Assembly: GCF_963966145.1 (NCBI RefSeq)
Contig: NC_091046.1
Span: 45,012,001-45,076,000, forward strand
Length of the DNA stretch: 64,000 bases
Source: Tenebrio molitor
Lineage: Eukaryota > Arthropoda > Insecta > Coleoptera > Tenebrionidae
Direction: 5' to 3'
Position 1 is the first letter of the stretch, and each line of letters begins with the position of its first letter. Position numbers and translations under genes: made by a program. Below the pieces are notes generated by a model. The model was given only the letters and a program-made list of their open reading frames with translations, was not told the DNA's origin and did not search any database. Below are positions 57,914-64,000 of this stretch, piece after piece.

Positions 57914-60900
57914 ATGCCGAACAACGAAGACGAGCCGTTTTCGCGGCACCCGCACTACCTGCACGAGCTCCCGTTCGAAGATGAAGAACGGCTGGGGAAG
58001 CTCTTCACGCAGCTGGATAAAGACGGAAACGGGAAGATCGACATCCTTGACCTGAGCCAAGCCCTCAAAGAACACGGGGTGCACCATCACTACGCCGAGG
58101 TACGTTTGCGAGTGGCCGCACTAAGTGGACTCTAATTGGATTAGTCCACAAGATTTTACGAGTGCGTTGTCGGGAGCATCACGTGCGGGTTATGCCCCAT
58201 AAAGCGATGGGTCCGTGCGGGCGCGACCCACCCGGGTGACCCCGATTATGCAACGGATTAGCTAATCGTCCAATCCAGATTACCAGTTGTAGCCGGTCCA
58301 GATTAGTCACCGCGACAACTGCCTCTCCAGTCCCTGCGCTCCCGTTTTGGGCAAAAATCGCGACTTTGCTCGATTCACCGTGACTAATCGATTTTTCCTT
58401 GGTCGCAGTCCTGGGCCGACGAAGATGCCATGACGTCACTGTTACTTCGAGTGCGATCCAGTCGACCATTCCAAGTTCAAGAACCCAATTCGCCTAATGC
58501 TCGTTTCAAGGACGACGACGAAGCGAAAGCCGCGGTAAAAGATTGACAAGCGACGAGAGACGTGTTTTGTCCGCGGTCCGGCACACGTAATCGTACACCT
58601 GATACGAGGAATCGTGAGCATGTGAGGTGCTACACACCTTCCGTACGTTGGGAGGCGATGACGTTCGAAAATGTTATCACTTCCATAAAATCTCGTGTCT
58701 AGGGAAAAATATGTTTGTCTCAAATCTAACAATCGGATATGTTTTTCGGCCGAAAACCTAATTCTTTATGACGGTGTAAAATTTTTATTATTATTTTATT
58801 TTGATTTGCGTTATTTAACGTCAACAAAATATTGCCTCTGTGTTTTGTAATCGAGTTCAGATTTTAGTACCTAGGTTATCTTGCGCCAACTCTGGTTCAC
58901 ATATTGCACAAATCGTCTTTTAAACGGGGAATATTGGTGGTCAAGGTTCGGATTCGTCAAACTCGACTTTGAAAATAAGGTTGCGAAATGGACGAACTAA
59001 AATAACGGAGAAATTGCCAATAATGTATTTTTGTTCCATTGTTCTCATACATTTTTTTTTCGTCTTATCAAGAAAATCTAGATCGTTATCAAATTACGTA
59101 CTTAGGTACTTTGTCTATCATCAAGATAGCAATCAGCTTCTTTCGTCTATAATATCAACGGACATTTAGAGATTGGGAAGTACATAATTGTATCTGCAGT
59201 TAATAAAAATGGATCAAATCAGATTCAATTTTCAAAATATCTAGAGGTCGAAACCTTCATCGCGGGTAGTAAAAAATAATTGGCAATACAGTTTTAAACT
59301 CGTGGCTAATTTTGCGGTTTTTCAGCCCAAAGAGCTAATTAACAACGTTGTTGTTGGGCCAATTTAAAAAACCTGTTACCTAAATGGATTTGACCAAGGT
59401 TAAGAATGTTAATTGTGATTATTGAGATTTAAGTCCCGCAATGGGTCAGTTTCGCGACTGTGTGATGTGCTAATCATTTTTAACTTGATTTCAAACAGTC
59501 ATTGTGAGGAGTTTGCAAGAAAACGTCACAATTAGCGCATTGTTAACACTGTTTGCAAATGAAATTTGTGCCGGTTCTAAATCCAATTGATTTTTAAAGG
59601 TGTTTATTTTTTCGAAATAATAAGTTCTCTCTTTGTCTACTCGACATTAAGACATTGACATGTTACATATTAATGTTTTTTTATGGATACAAATACTGTG
59701 CTATCAAAAAAAACACTGCGTGGTATTATTTAAAAGTAATTGTGTTATTTTTTCCAGGGAATAGTTTATGTAATGATTGTACTTATCAGAAATTGCGTCA
59801 AATTGTTCAGGATTAAATAATCACGCGAGGGTAGTTCATAATTTATTGTCCTTGACATATAAGCAAAGAACTATAAAAATTCAAAGGATTCCATTTCTCA
59901 GCCAGGACTCCAATAAACGTATTATTTTTGTAGCGTTGCGTGACCTCCTTGGAAGAAACTTTTTTTGTTTCATCATCTTTCAGTTTTAAGAGCAAAGAGG
60001 GGCTAAATCGGGCGAGTAGAGGGGTTGGACTAAATCGCAAATATGTGACCAGAATTCAAAGACCAATCTCAGCCATCGTTAATCACTTATTATACTTGTT
60101 TTATTATTATACTTTTCGGTACAAATAAAAAAAAAAACAATTCGCTTCGCCCTTTGCTTCTGGAAAATTTGAAAGCATTTTTAAATTCGATTAACCTGAC
60201 GTAAAGCTCGTCGTCTGCAAATCGGGCCTCGTTAAGTCTCCCAAAAATAAGTAAGTCGTATTTTGGCGAAATATTTGCGATTTGGCTACACCGTGTGTGA
60301 AGGTTGCGTTGGAAACAAAATAGAAATATGTAACGAGTTGTTTTATTATTAGTTGTGTTGCTTGTGTTTGGTTTTCGATATCTAAGTCAACAAACAGGCG
60401 AGTTATCGTTGCAATTTTTTTGTAATGCAACCTTGTACAACAGCATTATCGATACCACGCGCCAAAGTACCAATTAACTGTTTTAATTTTACCCGTGTCG
60501 GTGTGTTCCATCCAAATTTATGCATCGTGTTTACTCTATCGCTCATATTTTACGATATCACCAACAAACAAAGAGATTAGGCGATAACGTTACGTTTTTA
60601 TCAATGACTAGAGTCGTCCATCTTTTTCCAGAAATTCCTGAAAAGTTCCAAGTCGAAGAGCGGCGACCTGTCCTTGGCCGACTTCATCTACTACGTCCGG
60701 GAACACGAGAAGAATCTCCGCTTGCACTTCTCCCACCTGGACAGGAACAAAGACGGTGAGGCGCAGATCCGTCTTGTTGACAAACCGGACCGGTTTATGC
60801 AAATGGCAAGATTCGGGGAAACTTCGACGGTGCAAAGGTCGCTCACTTTCGATTCCGACCAGCTCCTGATTATTCATTTATTCCAGTTTTTTTTTGAATA

Positions 60901-61654
60901 TTCATCGACGAGCCAATTGTACCGGTGCTATCCAGTTTTTCGAATTTTTCCCCGTCCTTGGTTCTAAATCGGTGCGGTTTGAAATATTTAATCTGAGGCA
61001 CGTGGGTCGGGCACGGGTTTTTGTTCGCGTACCCAACGTGACGACCGTAATCGCCGATTATTTGGCTTCGGCTCAGCTCTTGCCCGCTGAAAAAATAAGA
61101 AAGCTCATTATATTTAGACGGGATTCGGATCGCACAGACCAAAACAAACACCTTTCGAGTCGTTGACTTGCAATAATGTTTGTTTATTTCGTCAGTGACT
61201 GGTAATGCAGGACTGCGAAGGGTACAAAGTTGGTCTTGGCTCGACCGAAATAAAATGCGTCGAGTTTGTCGGCAGGATCGCGACGTCCAAATAAAAATAG
61301 GACAGTTAGGTCTTTGCTGTTGCAGGAAAGATCGACCTGGAGGAGCTGATCAGGGCTTTCAGCGACCTGGGGATCCCGCTGGACAGGATGGAGGCGAAGA
61401 AGCTGTTGCAGAGGTGCGTGTTTGCTTTGCACTAAGCGCTCTTAGAGCGATCGATCGGTTTGCCAAGCGCTCCATCACCGGACAGCTTGTCGTGTCGATT
61501 TAATCGCCACGGGGATGATGTAGTTTTCTTGTTTGCCAGGATGGATCAGGACGGAAGTCTGAACATCAGCTACGACGAGTGGAGGGACTTCTTGCTCCTG
61601 GCCCCCAACAGTCAGGACATTCATCAGCTGATCATCTACTGGAGGCACTCCACG
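57914..61654 (+). CDS. SCaMC: Calcium-binding mitochondrial carrier SCaMC (5' part; gene runs off the window)
   Basis: Calcium-regulated ATP-Mg/phosphate exchanger of the mitochondrial inner membrane (SLC25A24/25 type). Only the N-terminal calcium-sensing half is here. Exons 57914-58099, 60632-60755, 61326-61413 and 61540-61654 encode 171 residues. EF-hand loops are visible: DKDGNGKIDILD (about residues 36-47), DRNKDGKIDLEE across the second and third exons, and DQDGSLNISYDE in the fourth, followed by EWRDFLLLAP and IIYWRHST, the usual run-up to the carrier domain. A donor site (GTGAGT) at 61655 shows that the gene continues to the right, where the six-helix carrier domain must lie. The start MPNNEDEPFSRHPHYL is the only ATG giving this EF-hand frame without extra sequence. 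Confidence 0.93.
58100..60631. other. First SCaMC intron
   Basis: GC-rich to about 58650, then AT-rich. No nested gene, MITE or tRNA recognised. Confidence 0.45.
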
Positions 61655-62279
61655 GTGAGTCTGCGACCTTGACCCGTCTGATAACAAATTGAAGACGATC
61701 GGCGCAATTTCGTTGCGGAACGGTTGTGCCGCAGGTTCGGTAAATAAGCGGTTGTGACGCACGGGCGCGATTGCTGTCATATTTTTGCAAGATGCAAATT
61801 TGTTTTTTTCCGATACAGTGCAAAGGAAGGCACGTGAGGTTAGCCGCTTTTACGTAGTTGGCAAGCGTGTGCGTTCTTCGGATGGATAAAATTAAAATGA
61901 AAATTGAAGGGAATTTGGGAATGGTCGGGGTGTAGAGTGGGTGTCGGGAAAAGGTCGACGAGATAAAAATGTTGTTGAAGAATATCACGAAAAAACTAGT
62001 TGCAGTTTGCAATTTTTGAACGAAAAATTTCAGTTTCGATCGGTTGGGGTCAATGTAACATCAACAAGTATGAATTTGAGGTTTGCATGAAAGTATCGAT
62101 AATAAAATAAATTTCAATTAGCATCGTGGGGTGCCACAATGCGTAGGTTGCACCGAAACTAACATGTCAATTGTATCGACAGTTTTAATTGTCTAGAAGA
62201 ACTTGTTTGTTATCGCAGGAACTGTCACTGAAAGTTAGTTTTCAAGACTTTTTAAAATGTAGAGGGTTATTATAAAGGT

Positions 62280-63160
62280 AAGTTGATGTGATTACTCGGT
62301 TGCCTAAAAACAAATGGCTCTAAAGCATTGTAATTTTAATTTAAAAAATTGACAAATAAATAAAATCAAATCACCCCACGACAAATTTGGTCTGTTGGAT
62401 TGATCAAATTTTAATTGAAAAATGGTCAAAAAAGAACAGCACAAAAACAAATGTTTTTTTCTCAAAGAAAAAAAAAAACATTGTTACGTTCCAGACACTT
62501 GTTTGCTCTTTTTGTGGATTTGTGTGACGAATGTTGCGGCTGTAACATGTAATTTCATCCTGTTTTTAAAATGTCGTTTAAATTAGTATTGGGTCTTTGA
62601 AATGTTTAAAGATTGCAAAACGTTTGAGGGTTGTGCTACAGTCATTTCATTAAAGCTCAATAATTTCATCAGATTCTGGAAAAAAACCTTTCAGTTTATT
62701 TTCCTTTATTTACACTTTCAGTCAAAAGAATCTGTTAATTACGGGTCACTAATGACGTTTTCTCGTTTAGAAAAGTGGGATACATACATATTTTGTAAGA
62801 TTCGTGCCCGTCAACAATAAATAAGTCCAATCAATGTTCAATATTCCATTCCAATAATGTCAATACATAAATATTATGTATAAATCCTGTTTCAGAGAAT
62901 AAATCATTTTCGTCGTTGCTAAAGTAAGAATGTGTGAACAGAATGTTTACTCCTCATTTCAGTAAGCTATATTCTGTACTCACAGTCTCGAAAAAACCTC
63001 TTTTGCGGCCTTAATAAACTCAGAACACCTTAATTAACACTTTAAAAAATGAAAAATCACAAAACTGCTAAATAACAAGACTGAGCTGTCGAATGTCAAA
63101 ATGTGCCAATCTAAATCACAGCCAACTGCCATGTAAAAAACAACCCTGTAGACACTTGAC
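62280..63160 (+). repeat. Dispersed repeat family R1, copy d (long)
   Basis: Second near-full-length member, in an SCaMC intron. It aligns with 51265-52125 from GGTTGCCTAAAAACAA through GACGAATGTTGCGG to ATCACAGCCAACTGCCATGT. All four recognised copies have the same orientation. Confidence 0.65.
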
Positions 63161-63538
63161 TTTCAAATTCAAATAAATATGACAGTTCAAAAGTCAAAAC
63201 AAATCAAATTTTAACTAAATCTTAACCAAGAAAGCGAATCAACAGACAACTCTTTGACTGGGCGCAGCAATTATTCAGGAGTGCCAACCCACAAATTGGC
63301 AATTTCAAAATCAAAAATTGATAACATAACCACTGTCTTAATCATGTCTTAATGGTAATAATAACCCCACTTTTTTTATTTTCCACCGAACAGCATTGCC
63401 GGTTGTAATAATCGATTAGAATCCAGTGTTGGCAGTTTTTTGACTTTGGCACAGACCGTATCATAGATCTACCACCAGCTGATTCACGTTGATTAAAAAA
63501 TGATTATCCCTAAAATTAATGTGCAGTAAGTGAAGGCG

Positions 63539-63926
63539 GTACTATTGGGGACAAATTACTTTGGTCGTCAAAGTCAGTTGACTGACATAAAGTTGTAAAG
63601 CAAGCATTAGGACGGTTAACCTTATTTTTTACTACTGTCAACGACTGTCACTGTCAAACTCATCAATGGACAACTGAAGGAGATATTCCTCGGAGGAAAA
63701 ATTGAAAAGGTTTCCACAAGGCAATTTGGCCCATGGACAATCCCCCAGAAACAGGGGAGATGATTCTAAATTTTTGAATGGTGGATGGTGCCATATTTTT
63801 GACAAAAGAAAAGTCAATAATTTGAAATTGTCATCACTATTGACTTGACGTTAATGCTTGGTTTACATTAATTTGTTTTGAAGTGACAGAAGAATGACGA
63901 CCAAAGTATTTTGTCCCCAATAGTAC
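63539..63926. mobile_element. MITE with about 33-bp terminal inverted repeats
   Basis: Left end GTACTATTGGGGACAAATTA and the inverse of the right end GTACTATTGGGGACAAAATA; pairing continues through CTTTGGTCGTCA. 388 bp, no coding capacity, inside the SCaMC intron. Confidence 0.8.
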
Positions 63927-64000
63927 AAGTTGGCACAACTGAAACTGTGGTTTCATTTTGAACAAATTGGCGCATCTGCGTTAGAAAAATTTAATGTACA

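Noticed and set aside
1..64000. tRNA, rRNA, CRISPR arrays, operons
   Set aside because: No tRNA A/B-box pairs with a cloverleaf, no rRNA-like stretch and no regularly spaced identical repeats were seen. Spliced genes rule out a prokaryotic origin.

Overview
The window looks like insect nuclear DNA. Genes are split by short GT-AG introns, often about 50 bp. Several proteins have clear animal orthologues (Roquin, UXT, SCaMC, a rhodopsin-class GPCR), and the intergenic DNA is AT-rich and full of small inverted-repeat elements. The tandem secreted alpha-mannosidases with GATA-rich promoters, and the tyrosine-recombinase element, would fit a beetle. That placement is inference: no sequence search was possible.

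Layout. (1) 1.4-13.5 kb holds three complete tandem lysosomal-type alpha-mannosidase genes (GH38) on the plus strand, plus the 3' relic of a further copy between the second and third. (2) 13.5-38.9 kb is a 25 kb stretch without a host gene that I can support. CpG-rich unique blocks alternate with AT-rich repeat-laden blocks. It contains a cluster of repeats with the core ATGGTGGATGCGCCGGGAA, several MITE-like elements, and a 4.5 kb transposon island (29.25-33.8 kb). The island carries a Crypton-like tyrosine recombinase gene and a PD-(D/E)XK nuclease-like gene, each with one frameshift in a homopolymer. (3) 39.06-42.55 kb is a two-exon orphan GPCR. Its UGA stop is followed by CUA and by 45 more coding-like codons in frame, a candidate stop-codon readthrough. 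(4) 47.2-47.65 kb is a minus-strand UXT-type prefoldin. (5) 49.2-55.9 kb is roquin, seven coding exons. (6) 57.9 kb to beyond the right edge is the start of the calcium-regulated mitochondrial carrier SCaMC: four EF-hand exons are present and the carrier domain lies outside.

The host genes are functionally unrelated: glycan digestion (mannosidases), signalling (GPCR), protein folding and transcription cofactor (UXT), mRNA decay (Roquin), and mitochondrial ATP-Mg/Pi transport (SCaMC). The mannosidase array shows recent duplication, intron loss or gain, and patchwork gene conversion. No tRNA, rRNA or CRISPR array was recognised. Coordinates of multi-exon genes are coding spans. Exon boundaries were read by hand from GT-AG sites, and all lengths were checked for reading-frame continuity.
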